DNA from: Pseudomonadota bacterium
GTDB lineage: Bacteria > Pseudomonadota > Alphaproteobacteria > Sphingomonadales > Sphingomonadaceae
Assembly: GCA_023416515.1 (NCBI GenBank)
Contig: JAEZHP010000030.1
Location: forward strand, 3,164-67,163
Direction: 5' to 3'
DNA length: 64,000 nt
The translations under genes and the position numbers were made by a program. The notes beneath the pieces were generated by a model that was not told where the DNA came from, ran no database searches, and saw only the letters and a program-made list of their open reading frames with translations. This document shows, one piece after another, positions 1 through 7,823 of this stretch; positions within the stretch are counted from its first letter, which is position 1; each line of letters opens with the position of its first letter.

Positions 1-872
1 TGCCTGAGCTCGACCTTCTGGTCGTGGCCGAGGCAGCCATAGACTGTGCCGGTCGCCGCCACCCGGATGCGGTTGCAACCGTCGCAGAAATTGTGGGTGA
101 GTGGCGTGATCAGGCCGAGCCGTGCGCCGATCCCGTCGACGTCGTAATAGCGCGCTGGTCCGCCGGTCCTCCGCAGCGAGGGTACGAGCGTGAAGCGCTC
201 CTCGAGCCTGCGCTTAACGCGGTCGAGCGGCAGATAGTGGCTGGTGCGGTCCTCCTCGACCTCGCCGAGCGGCATCGTCTCGATGAGCGTGAGGTCGAAC
301 CCCTCCCCCGCGCACCATAGCAGCATCTCCTCGATCTCGTCTTCGTTGAGGCCGGCGAGCCCCACCATGTTGATCTTGATCTGAAGGCCGGCCTCGCGCG
401 CGGCGGCGATTCCTCGAAGCACCTGGGCGACGTCTCCGCCGCGGGTGATGTGGGCGAAGCGTTCGGGCCGGCGGCTGTCCAGGCTGACATTGATGCGCCG
501 GACACCGGCCGCATGGAGCCCTTTCGCGAAACGCTCGAGCTGGGTGCCGTTGGTGGTGAGCGTGAGCTCGTCGAGGCCGTCGCCGATCCGTCGCCCGATC
601 CAGCCGACAAGATCGAGGATGCCGCGCCGGACCAGCGGCTCGCCCCCTGTCAGGCGGATTCGGCGGACTCCGCGGGCGATGAAGATGTCGGCGAGTTCGG
701 CGACTTCCTCGAGCGTGAGGATGTGGCGCTTGGGGAGGAATTGCATATTCTCAGCCATGCAATAGCGGCAGCGAAGGTCGCAGCGGTCAGTAACCGAAAT
801 CCGCACGTAGCTGATGTTTCGGCCGAAGCTATCGATCAGTGCCGAGTGTGCGCCCACGCCCCCCGTCCTCAT
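1..872 (-). CDS. moaA: GTP 3',8-cyclase MoaA, C-terminus beyond window edge
   Basis: First enzyme of molybdenum cofactor synthesis: a radical-SAM [4Fe-4S] protein that converts GTP to the cyclic precursor of cPMP. Reading leftwards from an ATG at 872, the product begins MRTGGVGAHSALIDSFGRN and carries the radical-SAM cluster CDLRCRYC, the SAM-binding TGGEPL and the second-cluster motif CDGCNRIRV. About 290 codons are present with no stop before base 1, so the end of the gene, including the last cysteine of the auxiliary cluster and the C-terminal Gly-Gly tail, lies outside. A perfect FNR box lies 61 to 75 bases upstream of the start, so anaerobic induction is likely. The gene is divergent from the FNR-family gene. 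Confidence 0.93.
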   Translation of the reverse strand, partial: MRTGGVGAHSALIDSFGRNISYVRISVTDRCDLRCRYCMAENMQFLPKRHILTLEEVAELADIFIARGVRRIRLTGGEPLVRRGILDLVGWIGRRIGDGLDELTLTTNGTQLERFAKGLHAAGVRRINVSLDSRRPERFAHITRGGDVAQVLRGIAAAREAGLQIKINMVGLAGLNEDEIEEMLLWCAGEGFDLTLIETMPLGEVEEDRTSHYLPLDRVKRRLEERFTLVPSLRRTGGPARYYDVDGIGARLGLITPLTHNFCDGCNRIRVAATGTVYGCLGHDQKVELR

Positions 873-933
873 CAAACTGAACCTTTGGCTAATCTGGATT
901 ACGATCTGCCTAGCGCTTGGTTCCACCTGCCCT

Positions 934-947
934 TTGATCTGAATCAA
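934..947. promoter_or_regulatory. FNR box (TTGAT-N4-ATCAA)
   Basis: The sequence TTGATCTGAATCAA is an exact match to the FNR/FixK consensus TTGAT-N4-ATCAA. It lies between divergent moaA (start 872) and the FNR-family gene (start about 1039), centred about 68 bases upstream of moaA and 98 upstream of fnr. The E-x-x-S-R recognition helix of the neighbouring regulator is the type that reads this sequence. Distance favours moaA as the activated gene; autoregulation of fnr is also possible. Confidence 0.85.
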
Positions 948-1038
948 CGGGGCTGCCGGCGAGCAGGTTAGCCAAGCGGATCGTGCCAACGCAACAGTTC
1001 AGCCTCGACTGCCTCGCCCGTTTGCTGGTGTCCGAGCG

Positions 1039-1782
1039 GTGTGGCCGGTGAAAAGCGGCCAGGGCGTTCGCTTGGCAACGCTGCCCCGCGACCATCCCTG
1101 CGGGCGGTGCGAAGTCCGGCTCGAAACCTTCTGCGGCGCCCTCGAGGCGAAGGAGCTGGCCGAGTTCAAGGCGCTTGGGTCGACCGCCCGCGCCGAGCCC
1201 GGCCAATGCCTGTTCCACGAAGGCGATACGGCCGAGCTCGTGTTCAACGTCACCCGCGGCACGCTGAAGCTCTACCGGCTGCTGCCGGACGGGCGGCGGC
1301 AGATCGCGAGCTTCGTCCAGCCGGGCGATTTCCTCGGCCTGACGCTGGAGGAGGTCCACGCCTATACCGCCGAGGCGCTCGAACCGGTCGAATATTGCCG
1401 ATTCCCGCGTGAGCGCTTCGACCGCTTCGCGGAGGAGCATCCCGAGATCGGCCGCGAGCTTTACGCCATGGCCGCGCACGAGCTTGCAGCCGCCCGCGAG
1501 CAGATCGTCCTGCTCGGCCGCAAGACGGCGATCGAGCGGGTGGCGAGCTTCCTTCTCGCCCGCTTCGACCGGGTCCGCGCCCGCAATCCGGACTGGGAGA
1601 TCGTTCGGCTGCCGATGACCCGGACCGACATCGCCGACCATCTCGGCCTCACCAAGGAAACGGTGAGCCGCGCCGTCACCGCGCTGCGCCGGCGCGGCCT
1701 GATCGCGCTCATCCCCGGCGATCGGGTCGAGCTGCTCCGGCGCGAACGGCTGGAGCAGCTCGCCGGCGGCGCGTGCGGCTGA
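1039..1782 (+). CDS. FNR/CRP-family oxygen-responsive transcription regulator (FnrL type)
   Basis: A 247-residue regulator with the full FNR layout. The N-terminal cysteines C21, C24 and C32 have the FnrL spacing C-x2-C-x7-C, and C120 supplies the internal fourth ligand, so an oxygen-labile [4Fe-4S] cluster is expected. A cyclic-nucleotide-fold beta roll covers about 45-130, then a dimer helix, then a winged helix-turn-helix with the recognition helix ETVSRAV, which reads TTGAT half-sites. The given start is GTG at 1039; GTG at 1048 is an alternative and neither has a strong ribosome site. The stop abuts the nrdJ stop with no spacer. Likely targets in the window include moaA; the cbb3 operon has no clear FNR box. 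Confidence 0.88.
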   Translation: MWPVKSGQGVRLATLPRDHPCGRCEVRLETFCGALEAKELAEFKALGSTARAEPGQCLFHEGDTAELVFNVTRGTLKLYRLLPDGRRQIASFVQPGDFLGLTLEEVHAYTAEALEPVEYCRFPRERFDRFAEEHPEIGRELYAMAAHELAAAREQIVLLGRKTAIERVASFLLARFDRVRARNPDWEIVRLPMTRTDIADHLGLTKETVSRAVTALRRRGLIALIPGDRVELLRRERLEQLAGGACG

Positions 1783-4011
1783 TCAACCGCACTTGGAGAA
1801 GCCGCACTCCAGGCAATTGCTGCACCCTTCCATCTTGATCATCCCCGCCGCGCCGCATTGCGGGCAGCTCGGCCCCGGCCGAGGGGCGGCGGCCGTATCG
1901 GCTTCCTCGATGACCGGGAGCAAAGGCTCGGCCTGGCCGAGGTGACGCTCGATGACCCCGCCGATCGCGGCGAGCAGCGACGGCACATATTTGCGCTGCA
2001 TCCAGGTGCCGCCGCGCGGGTCGAACACCGCCTTCAGCTCCTCCGCGACGAACGACACGTCGCCGCCGCGGCGGAACACCGCCGAGATCATCCGGGTGAG
2101 CCCGAGCGTCCAGGCATAATGCTCCATGTTCTTGGAGTTGATGAAGATCTCGAACGGGCGCCGACCGCTCGGCGTGTCGATGTCGTTGATGGTGACATAG
2201 ACGGCGTGCGGGCTGTCGGGCCATTTGAGCTTGTAGGTCGTGCCCTCAAGCGCCTCGGCGCGCGGCGCCAGCACCGGCTCCGCCATCGGCGCCGGCTCGG
2301 CAATGGCCGGCGTCTTGTCCTCAACGGACAGGACCGATCCGGTCACCGCGTTCGGGCGGTAGGTGGTGAGGCCCTTGCAGCCGAGCTGGTAGCCCTCGAC
2401 GTAGATGTCCGCGAAATCCTCGAAGCCGATATCCTCGGGGCAATTGACCGTCTTCGAGATCGAGCTGTCGACCAGCTCCTGCGCTGCCCCCTGCATCGCC
2501 AGGTGATCGGCGGGCTTCAGCGTCTGGGCGCTGACGAACAATTCCTCCGGCGGCGGCGCGTCGCCCTTGACGCTGCGCCACACCCGGAGCGCGTAATCCT
2601 CGACCTTCTCCTCGCGCGTGGAGCCGTCGGGCTGGCGGATCTTGCGCGTGTAGGAATAAGCGAAGACCGGCTCGATACCCGACGAGACGTTGCCGGCGAG
2701 AAGCGACGTCGTGCCGGTCGGCGCGATCGAGGTGAGGCAGCCGTTCCTGAGCCCGTGCTCGGCGATCAGAGCGCGGGTCTCGTCGTCGAGGCCCGCCAGG
2801 TTCGGCCGGTCGAGCATGACCGCGTCGTAGAGCGGGAACGGCCCCTTCTCGGCCGCGAGACGGGCCGATGCGCGATAGGCCTCGCGCTTGATGATCGCCA
2901 GCCAGCGGCGGGTGAGCTCGACCGACGCTGGGCTGCCATAGGCCGCGCCGCAGAATAGGAGCGCGTCGGCGAGGCCGGTGATGCCGAGGCCGATCCGGCG
3001 CTTGGCCTTGGCCTCCGCCTCCTGCTCGGGCAGCGGGTAGCGCGAGATGTCGATCACGTTGTCGAGCATGCGCACGGCGGTCTGGGTGAGACCGGCCAGC
3101 GCCGCCTCGTCGACCTCGGCGTCCGCCTCGAACGGCCGCTCGACAAGGCTTGCGAGGTTGATCGAGCCGAGCAGGCAGGCGCCGTAGGGCGGCAGCATCT
3201 GCTCGCCGCACGGATTGCTCGCGCTGATCTCTTCGCAATAGCCGAGATTGTTCGCCTCGTTGACGCGGTCGACGAAGATCACGCCCGGCTCGGCGCTGTC
3301 ATAGGTGGCGCGCATCAGCTTGTGCCACAGGTCGCGCGCCCGGACGGTGCGATAGGTCTCGCCGCCGAACACCAGCGGCCATTCCGCATCGGCGGCGAGC
3401 GCCGCCATGAAGGCGTCGGTCACCAGCACCGAGATATTGAAGTTGCGGAAGCGGTTGGGGTCGCGCTTGGACTCGATGAACGCCTCGATGTCGGGATGGT
3501 CGATGCGCAGGCAGCCCATCATTGCGCCGCGGCGTTGGCCGGCCGAGTGGACCGTCCGACACATCGAGTCCCAGCAGTCCATGAAGGACAACGGCCCGGA
3601 AGCCTCGGCACCAACTCCGACGACGGCGCTGCCGTTGGGTCGGATGGTCGAGAAATCCATTCCGACTCCGCCGCCCTGCTGCATGGTCACCGCCGCCTCG
3701 CGCAGATGGGCGAAGATGCCCTCCAGGCTGTCGGGAATGGTGCCCATGACGAAGCAGTTGAACAGAGTGACGGCGCGGCCGGTGCCGGCGCCGGCAATGA
3801 TCCGGCCCGCGGGGATGAAGCGGAAGTCGCGGATAGAGTCGAAGAATCGCGCCCGCCACGCGTCGCGAGCCTGCTCCGGCTCGGCCTCCGCGACCGCTCG
3901 GGCGACGCGCGCGGCGGTCGCCGTGAAATCCTCGTCCGCCTCGCCTTCGCGCGGCACGTAGCGATACTTGGCGCTCCAGATTTCCTCAGCGATCGCGACA
4001 TCGAAGCCCAT
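1783..4011 (-). CDS. nrdJ: Class II (adenosylcobalamin-dependent) ribonucleoside-diphosphate reductase
   Basis: Makes deoxyribonucleotides with a B12-generated radical, so it works with or without oxygen. The product of about 742 residues shows the reductase core (FNCFVMGTIPDS, NPCGEQMLPPYG with an active-site Cys, and LTSIAPTGTTSLLAGN) and ends in a zinc-ribbon-like tail with CPQCG and CLECGFSKCG, which supplies the redox-active C-terminal cysteines typical of the B12 family. The start is ATG at 4011, preceded by GGGAGG eight bases away; the open frame extends 15 codons further but without a ribosome site. It sits in the same orientation as the Fur-box operon upstream. Placement beside an FNR regulator fits a low-oxygen role. 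Confidence 0.93.
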   Translation of the reverse strand: MGFDVAIAEEIWSAKYRYVPREGEADEDFTATAARVARAVAEAEPEQARDAWRARFFDSIRDFRFIPAGRIIAGAGTGRAVTLFNCFVMGTIPDSLEGIFAHLREAAVTMQQGGGVGMDFSTIRPNGSAVVGVGAEASGPLSFMDCWDSMCRTVHSAGQRRGAMMGCLRIDHPDIEAFIESKRDPNRFRNFNISVLVTDAFMAALAADAEWPLVFGGETYRTVRARDLWHKLMRATYDSAEPGVIFVDRVNEANNLGYCEEISASNPCGEQMLPPYGACLLGSINLASLVERPFEADAEVDEAALAGLTQTAVRMLDNVIDISRYPLPEQEAEAKAKRRIGLGITGLADALLFCGAAYGSPASVELTRRWLAIIKREAYRASARLAAEKGPFPLYDAVMLDRPNLAGLDDETRALIAEHGLRNGCLTSIAPTGTTSLLAGNVSSGIEPVFAYSYTRKIRQPDGSTREEKVEDYALRVWRSVKGDAPPPEELFVSAQTLKPADHLAMQGAAQELVDSSISKTVNCPEDIGFEDFADIYVEGYQLGCKGLTTYRPNAVTGSVLSVEDKTPAIAEPAPMAEPVLAPRAEALEGTTYKLKWPDSPHAVYVTINDIDTPSGRRPFEIFINSKNMEHYAWTLGLTRMISAVFRRGGDVSFVAEELKAVFDPRGGTWMQRKYVPSLLAAIGGVIERHLGQAEPLLPVIEEADTAAAPRPGPSCPQCGAAGMIKMEGCSNCLECGFSKCG

Positions 4012-4057
4012 CCTAATCCTCCCAACATGTTGTGGCGATCGGATGGCACTCCTCAAT

Positions 4058-4081
4058 ATGCGGTGGATTGATCCATCGCAT
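4058..4081. promoter_or_regulatory. Near-perfect 24-bp dyad upstream of nrdJ
   Basis: ATGCGGTGGAT and ATCCATCGCAT form two 11-base arms with one mismatch, separated by TG. The 2-base spacer is too short for a good RNA hairpin loop, so a protein-binding operator is more likely. It lies 47 bases upstream of the nrdJ start, between the cupin stop and nrdJ. It does not match the NrdR or FNR consensus known to me. Confidence 0.45.
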
Positions 4082-4137
4082 TGCGTGGGGAAAAAAGTGC
4101 CTCGCGGAAGCGAGTTGCCGCGTGCGAGCGCGAGCGA

Positions 4138-4461
4138 TCAATCAAACATGATGTGGAGAAGCAGAGCCGAGTCCTCGGTCGCGTGGAGCGCGTGCGAGGC
4201 GCCACGATCCAGGTAAATCCAGTCTCCCGCCCGAAGCTTGATCTGGCCGGCGGCCTCGAGAAGCACATGACCTTCGAGACAGTAGAGCGTGACGAAGCCG
4301 TCCACCTTGTGGGACGGGATTGACGTCCCAGCCGGGATGACCAGACGGACCGCCTCGAAGCGATCCGACTTCACAAGCGCCGCAGTCTTTTCGTTCGCAC
4401 CGCCGCGACCGGGCGCCTGAAGGTGAATGACCTCGCCCGGCTTCGCGTGCTTCAATGCCAT
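4138..4461 (-). CDS. Small cupin-domain protein
   Basis: A 107-residue single-domain cupin. The first cupin motif is represented by IPAGTSIPSHKVDGF and the second by LRAGDWIYLDRGASHAL, with LEGHVLLEAAG as the strand between them. The usual metal ligands are only partly kept (His in SHK and in ASHAL), so metal binding is uncertain. No signal peptide or membrane segment. Its ATG overlaps the stop of the preceding 91-residue gene by 10 bases, so the three genes from 4879 to 4138 form one operon downstream of a Fur box. The function is not known; small cupins of this kind bind metals or small ligands, or protect against reactive species. Confidence 0.75.
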   Translation of the reverse strand: MALKHAKPGEVIHLQAPGRGGANEKTAALVKSDRFEAVRLVIPAGTSIPSHKVDGFVTLYCLEGHVLLEAAGQIKLRAGDWIYLDRGASHALHATEDSALLLHIMFD

Positions 4462-4727
4462 GGCTGGACCTCCGGAAGAGCCTGTTCGCCAGGAACACGG
4501 CTTGTCCGCAGCCTATCGACCACGGCCTCGATAAGCCGTCTGTGAATCTCGGACATCCGCCGTTCGGCGGCATCTTCGCCATCAACCACGCAAACGCAGA
4601 AAGCTTCCGACACCGCTTCGGACGCAACAGCCGCGACAGAGCGCGGATCGTCACCGAGGCGCTTGCGCGCGATCTCCACCGCCTTGTGAAGCGCTTCCGG
4701 GGTTATCGCCTCGCCATATTCCATCAT
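4452..4727 (-). CDS. Hypothetical 91-residue protein, middle gene of Fur-box operon
   Basis: An acidic, mostly helical, soluble protein beginning MMEYGEAITPEALHKAVEIA with a short FCVCVV segment in the middle. I do not recognise a family. Its start overlaps the upstream stop as ATGA, and its own stop overlaps the cupin start, which is good evidence that it is translated as part of one operon. The opposite strand has an open frame of the same length, which I judge a shadow because it lacks this coupling. Confidence 0.6.
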   Translation of the reverse strand: MMEYGEAITPEALHKAVEIARKRLGDDPRSVAAVASEAVSEAFCVCVVDGEDAAERRMSEIHRRLIEAVVDRLRTSRVPGEQALPEVQPWH

Positions 4728-4879
4728 TGACGTTCCCCGTGTGGCTCAAGCGTCAATACGAGTGTTCCGCGCCATGCTTTTAGCAGGTCTCGAACTGTCG
4801 GTGCTCTTCGAGGGGCGCTCGGTCGGCGCGTATCGAGCGGCCCAGGCGCCGCCACTTCACCACATTCAGGACAAATCAC
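4724..4879 (-). CDS. Hypothetical 51-residue CPEC-motif protein, first gene of Fur-box operon
   Basis: The start is GTG at 4879, chosen because AGGAG lies seven bases upstream. The ATG of the longer open frame (4906) lies inside the Fur palindrome and has no ribosome site. The product begins with a CPEC motif (one pair of cysteines, M-I-C-P-E-C-G), followed by a Pro/Arg-rich linker and TVRDLLKAWRGTLVLTLEP. One CxxC pair could bind iron or zinc if the protein dimerises. It overlaps the next gene as ATGA. No family recognised. Confidence 0.55.
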   Translation of the reverse strand: MICPECGEVAAPGPLDTRRPSAPRRAPTVRDLLKAWRGTLVLTLEPHGERQ

Positions 4880-4891
4880 CTCGTTTCTCCT

Positions 4892-4910
4892 GCTAATGAT
4901 TATCATTAGC
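4892..4910. promoter_or_regulatory. Fur box (perfect 9-1-9 palindrome)
   Basis: GCTAATGATTATCATTAGC is a perfect inverted repeat and matches the classical 19-base Fur consensus at 16 positions, missing only the symmetric second and eighteenth bases and the central base. It directly abuts the ribosome site of the 4879-4138 operon, so bound Fur would block that transcript. It also lies 74 bases upstream of nnrU on the other strand, which it could control as well. Confidence 0.82.
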
Positions 4911-4983
4911 GCGCCTATTGGGACGGGTCAAGGCTTAAGATGAGGCGTTTGCGCAGCATTGCTGTGCGGGTTAACCAGCCCAC

Positions 4984-5673
4984 ATGCTCGAGTTCATACT
5001 CGCCTTGGCTGCCTTTCTCGCCGCGCATGTCGTCCCGGCGCGTAGCGGCCTGCGAGCGGCGCTCGTGGCGCGGCTCGGTGAGCGCGCCTATCTGATCGGC
5101 TATTCCCTGCTGTCTCTAGCGCTGCTCGCCTGGCTGATCGCCGCCGCAACTCGCGCTCCGGTGGTGCCGCTCTGGCCCACGACGCTCGAGCATTATCGAG
5201 TAGCGTTCGTCCTGATGTTGCCGGCTTGCATTCTGATGGTCGGCGGCGCGGCGAGCCCGAACCCGTTGTCGGTGAGCTTCGCCTCGGCAGGGTACGAGCC
5301 CGCCGCGCCCGGCGTCGTCGGCGTGACGCGCCACCCGCTGCTGTGGGGCTTCGCCTTGTGGGCGATCGCGCACATCCTGCCCAACGGCGAGCTGGTGCCG
5401 CTGATCATGTTCGGGGGCTTCGGCCTGTTCGCCCTGGTAGGCATGACGATCGTCGACCGGCGCAAGCGGCGCCAACTCGGCGACGAGTGGAAGCGGCTCG
5501 CCGCACCGACCTCGACCTTCCCGTTCGCCAGTTGGTTTCGCCACCGGGCGGCAAGGCGCTGGCGGCGGGGCGCGACGCTGGTGACTCTGGCGGGCGGAAC
5601 TGCGCTTTATCTTCTCTTGCTCTGGCTCCACCCGCGCATCATCGGCCCGGATCCCACGGCCGTCCTGCTATAG
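4984..5673 (+). CDS. nnrU: NnrU family membrane protein
   Basis: A 229-residue integral membrane protein of the NnrU family, often linked to denitrification and nitric-oxide response genes and related to the isoprenylcysteine methyltransferase-like fold. Five or six hydrophobic helices are visible, starting with EFILALAAFLAAHVVPARSG and ending with TLAGGTALYLLLLWL. The conserved core TRHPLLWGFALWAIAHILPNG is present. The partner nnrS lies tail-to-tail, and the two stops share the six bases CTATAG. A Fur box lies 74 bases upstream. The molecular function of the family is not settled. Confidence 0.85.
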   Translation: MLEFILALAAFLAAHVVPARSGLRAALVARLGERAYLIGYSLLSLALLAWLIAAATRAPVVPLWPTTLEHYRVAFVLMLPACILMVGGAASPNPLSVSFASAGYEPAAPGVVGVTRHPLLWGFALWAIAHILPNGELVPLIMFGGFGLFALVGMTIVDRRKRRQLGDEWKRLAAPTSTFPFASWFRHRAARRWRRGATLVTLAGGTALYLLLLWLHPRIIGPDPTAVLL

Positions 5674-6861
5674 GCCGTTGTCGGCGCGCGGTGCGCACAG
5701 GATCGGGCCGTACGCGAAAAGGAAGATGAGGAAAGCGCCCCCCCAGGCGACGGCCGAGACTTCCATGCCTAAGGTATAGTCGATGAAGCCGAGCGGTGCG
5801 GTGACCCGGAGCAGCGCGCCCAGAGTCACCAGTACGTAGAGCAGGGTTGTCGCCGGACTCGCGCGCAGATCACGGCCTGTATGTCCGAGGGTGGCGCGGG
5901 TCATCACCGCCAGAATCATCGTCGCGATCGCGCCGGCAGTCAGCGCGTGGATGGCTGCGGACCGCGGTACGGCCGCGCCGAGGATGGCAGCCCCGAGCAG
6001 AATGAGGCCGACGGGCACCCAGAAGTAGCCGACGTGAAGGATGAAAACGAGCGGATCCGCCACCGCCTTAAGTCCGCTCCAGCGTGCTAGGCGGAGCGCC
6101 TGCAACAGTCCGGCCGATACGAGCAGCACGCCGGCCATTGGCCCCTCAACCAGTACTACCCAGACGAACAATCCGGCCGCCGTCACCGCAATTGTCGTCA
6201 CGTCAAAGCTGCCCGGCTGCTCCGGCAATCCTTGCTTGACGCCGCGCTTCGCAAGCCAATTGCGCGTGAAGGACGGGATGATCCTGCCGCCGATCAGAGA
6301 GATCATCACCACGACCAAGGCAAGACCCGATCGCCAACCGATCCCCTCGTCCGCGACGAGTCCGGCCGCCGCGGCATGGTCGAGCGCATTGGCCAGGCCG
6401 AACAGCAAGACCAGCCCGACGATCGGCACGTTGCGGTTCTTGGCGGCGAGCACCTCGCGCGCGCCGAGCCCCGCGAGGACGAGATAGAAGCCAACATCCA
6501 GTGCGGCAGCGACGCCCTGTCCGATCTCGGTCGAGCACAGCACCGCGAGCCGGGCAAGCGCCCACAGCGCGAACAGCGCAGCCAGCGGCACGCCGGCGAT
6601 CGGCAGCCGCCCCGTCCAATTGGGAATCGCCGTTAAGAGAAAGCCGGCGACAACAGCGCCGACGAAGCCGAACAGCATCTCGTGGCGATGCCAGACCAGG
6701 GGATCGAGCGTGCTCGGAATTGTGGTCGCTCCGGCAAGTGCGGTTAGCCACAGGGTCAGAGCGACGATCGCCCATACAGCCCCGCCGAAGAAGAACGGTC
6801 TGAACCCGCCCCTCAGGAAAGCCGGAGCGGCCGCCATACGCGACCGCCGCAGCGCCAGCAT
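5668..6861 (-). CDS. nnrS: NnrS family haem/copper membrane protein
   Basis: An approximately 397-residue polytopic protein of the NnrS family, which binds haem and copper and protects cells from nitric oxide. It has about twelve hydrophobic helices; FRPFFFGGAVWAIVALTLW and DPLVWHRHEMLFGFVGAVV are typical NnrS segments, the latter with the conserved histidines, and RATLGHTGR lies near the C-terminus. The open frame runs upstream to 7020, but those residues are unlike the family. ATG at 6861 with GAGGCG upstream is preferred; ATG at 6888 is possible. It is convergent with nnrU. An FNR-type site could not be found in front of this start. Confidence 0.88.
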   Translation of the reverse strand: MLALRRSRMAAAPAFLRGGFRPFFFGGAVWAIVALTLWLTALAGATTIPSTLDPLVWHRHEMLFGFVGAVVAGFLLTAIPNWTGRLPIAGVPLAALFALWALARLAVLCSTEIGQGVAAALDVGFYLVLAGLGAREVLAAKNRNVPIVGLVLLFGLANALDHAAAAGLVADEGIGWRSGLALVVVMISLIGGRIIPSFTRNWLAKRGVKQGLPEQPGSFDVTTIAVTAAGLFVWVVLVEGPMAGVLLVSAGLLQALRLARWSGLKAVADPLVFILHVGYFWVPVGLILLGAAILGAAVPRSAAIHALTAGAIATMILAVMTRATLGHTGRDLRASPATTLLYVLVTLGALLRVTAPLGFIDYTLGMEVSAVAWGGAFLIFLFAYGPILCAPRADNGL

Positions 6862-7011
6862 TCGTTCGCCTCGAGTCTCCAAGACCATGCTCCTCAAAGT
6901 CGCTGCCGGATTGCACTGGCTGTCCCACGACGAATTGATCTGGCTCACTTCTTCGCGACGGCATCCCGCTAGATCAGCCCGACATTCAACGCATGCAAAG
7001 GAGCGGGTGAC

Positions 7012-7497
7012 ATGCGTCACGAGCGGGCCCTGGACAAAGCCAGCTACAGCAAGGTGGAAGCGCCGTCCGTATGGACGTCGGGAGCGCAGCTGTCGCCGCT
7101 TCCGGTTACCGAGGTTGAAGAGCGCGAACCGGCGGCGCAGATGCCGACGCCTTCTGCGCCTGAAGTACCGGCCGCCGTCGGCGGAATGATCGCCCTCGCT
7201 TACGCGGCGCTGATCGGCGCTTTCGCCATCGCCACGGTCGGCTCGGCGGAATCGCTCTTCGCGGTGACGATCAGTGCCTTGTTCGCAGTCGCATTCTTCA
7301 CCGTTCCACGCATCTTTCTAGCGGTCGAGCCGAAGGCTAAGAAACGGTCCAGCTTCGACCGGTTCATGCTCGACGGTATCCAAACGTTGACCGGTCACAA
7401 TTCTGGGCCGGCGGCGCTCGTCCAGATGCTGATCGTGCCGGTTCTCCTTACCTTCGCGGCTCTGGCAATGGGGATCGCTGCGGCGATCTACCTTTGA
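7012..7497 (+). CDS. Hypothetical membrane protein with three predicted helices
   Basis: 161 residues: a hydrophilic N-terminal region of about 55 residues rich in Pro and Glu, then hydrophobic helices at about 57-77, 82-104 and 136-159, with a Lys/Arg patch (EPKAKKRSSFDRF) between the second and third. AAGGAG lies eight bases before the ATG. It stands between nnrS and the cbb3 operon, which suggests a respiratory or stress role, but I recognise no family. A 14-base dyad GTGAC-ATGC-GTCAC covers the start codon (7007-7020). Confidence 0.7.
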   Translation: MRHERALDKASYSKVEAPSVWTSGAQLSPLPVTEVEEREPAAQMPTPSAPEVPAAVGGMIALAYAALIGAFAIATVGSAESLFAVTISALFAVAFFTVPRIFLAVEPKAKKRSSFDRFMLDGIQTLTGHNSGPAALVQMLIVPVLLTFAALAMGIAAAIYL

Positions 7498-7583
7498 GCG
7501 GCAGGGGGAACACTCTTTTGCGATGCAGTGAAGCTTACGAGCCGGGCGACTTGTAACGGTCCCGGCTTCTAAGGAGCAGGGCG

Positions 7584-7760
7584 ATGTCTTGCGAAGGGAC
7601 GCTGGACAGGCTGGGCGATAGGAAGAGGATTATTCCAGCGGCCTGGCCTCGCACGTATCTGGCGGGATTCACGGTGCCAACGAGCGACCCCGAGAAAGCG
7701 GGTACCGAGGCTGAAGGCCATTCAGCCGTCCGTCGTCCGCCTTCCGAAAACCCCGAGTAG
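7584..7760 (+). CDS. Possible 58-residue protein (doubtful)
   Basis: Begins with ATG at 7584 behind AAGGAG seven bases upstream, an ideal ribosome site, and ends at TAG 7758. The product starts MSCEGTLDRLGDRKRI, is charged and has no hydrophobic segment or known motif. The good ribosome site is the only positive evidence; base composition at codon positions does not clearly support it. It may be a fragment of a decayed gene. Confidence 0.25.
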   Translation: MSCEGTLDRLGDRKRIIPAAWPRTYLAGFTVPTSDPEKAGTEAEGHSAVRRPPSENPE

Positions 7761-7805
7761 AAGTCGAATTTCCGATTTTGGCGCAATGCCGGACTTGTCT
7801 GCCAA

Positions 7806-7823
7806 TTACGTAACTTCCCGTAT
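7806..7823. promoter_or_regulatory. Inverted motif TTACG-N8-CGTAT upstream of ccoN
   Basis: Two 5-base arms (TTACG and CGTAT) separated by eight bases, centred about 74 bases before the ccoN ATG. The same layout recurs at 18227-18244, 19663-19680 and 21632-21649 in front of other genes around fixLJ. It is the most plausible activator site for the cbb3 operon, and FixJ is the most plausible local binder; both are inference. Confidence 0.45.

Noticed and set aside
6930..6950. FNR half-site TTGATCTGGCTCA upstream of nnrS
   Set aside because: Left half matches, but the right half does not resemble ATCAA; not reported as a site.
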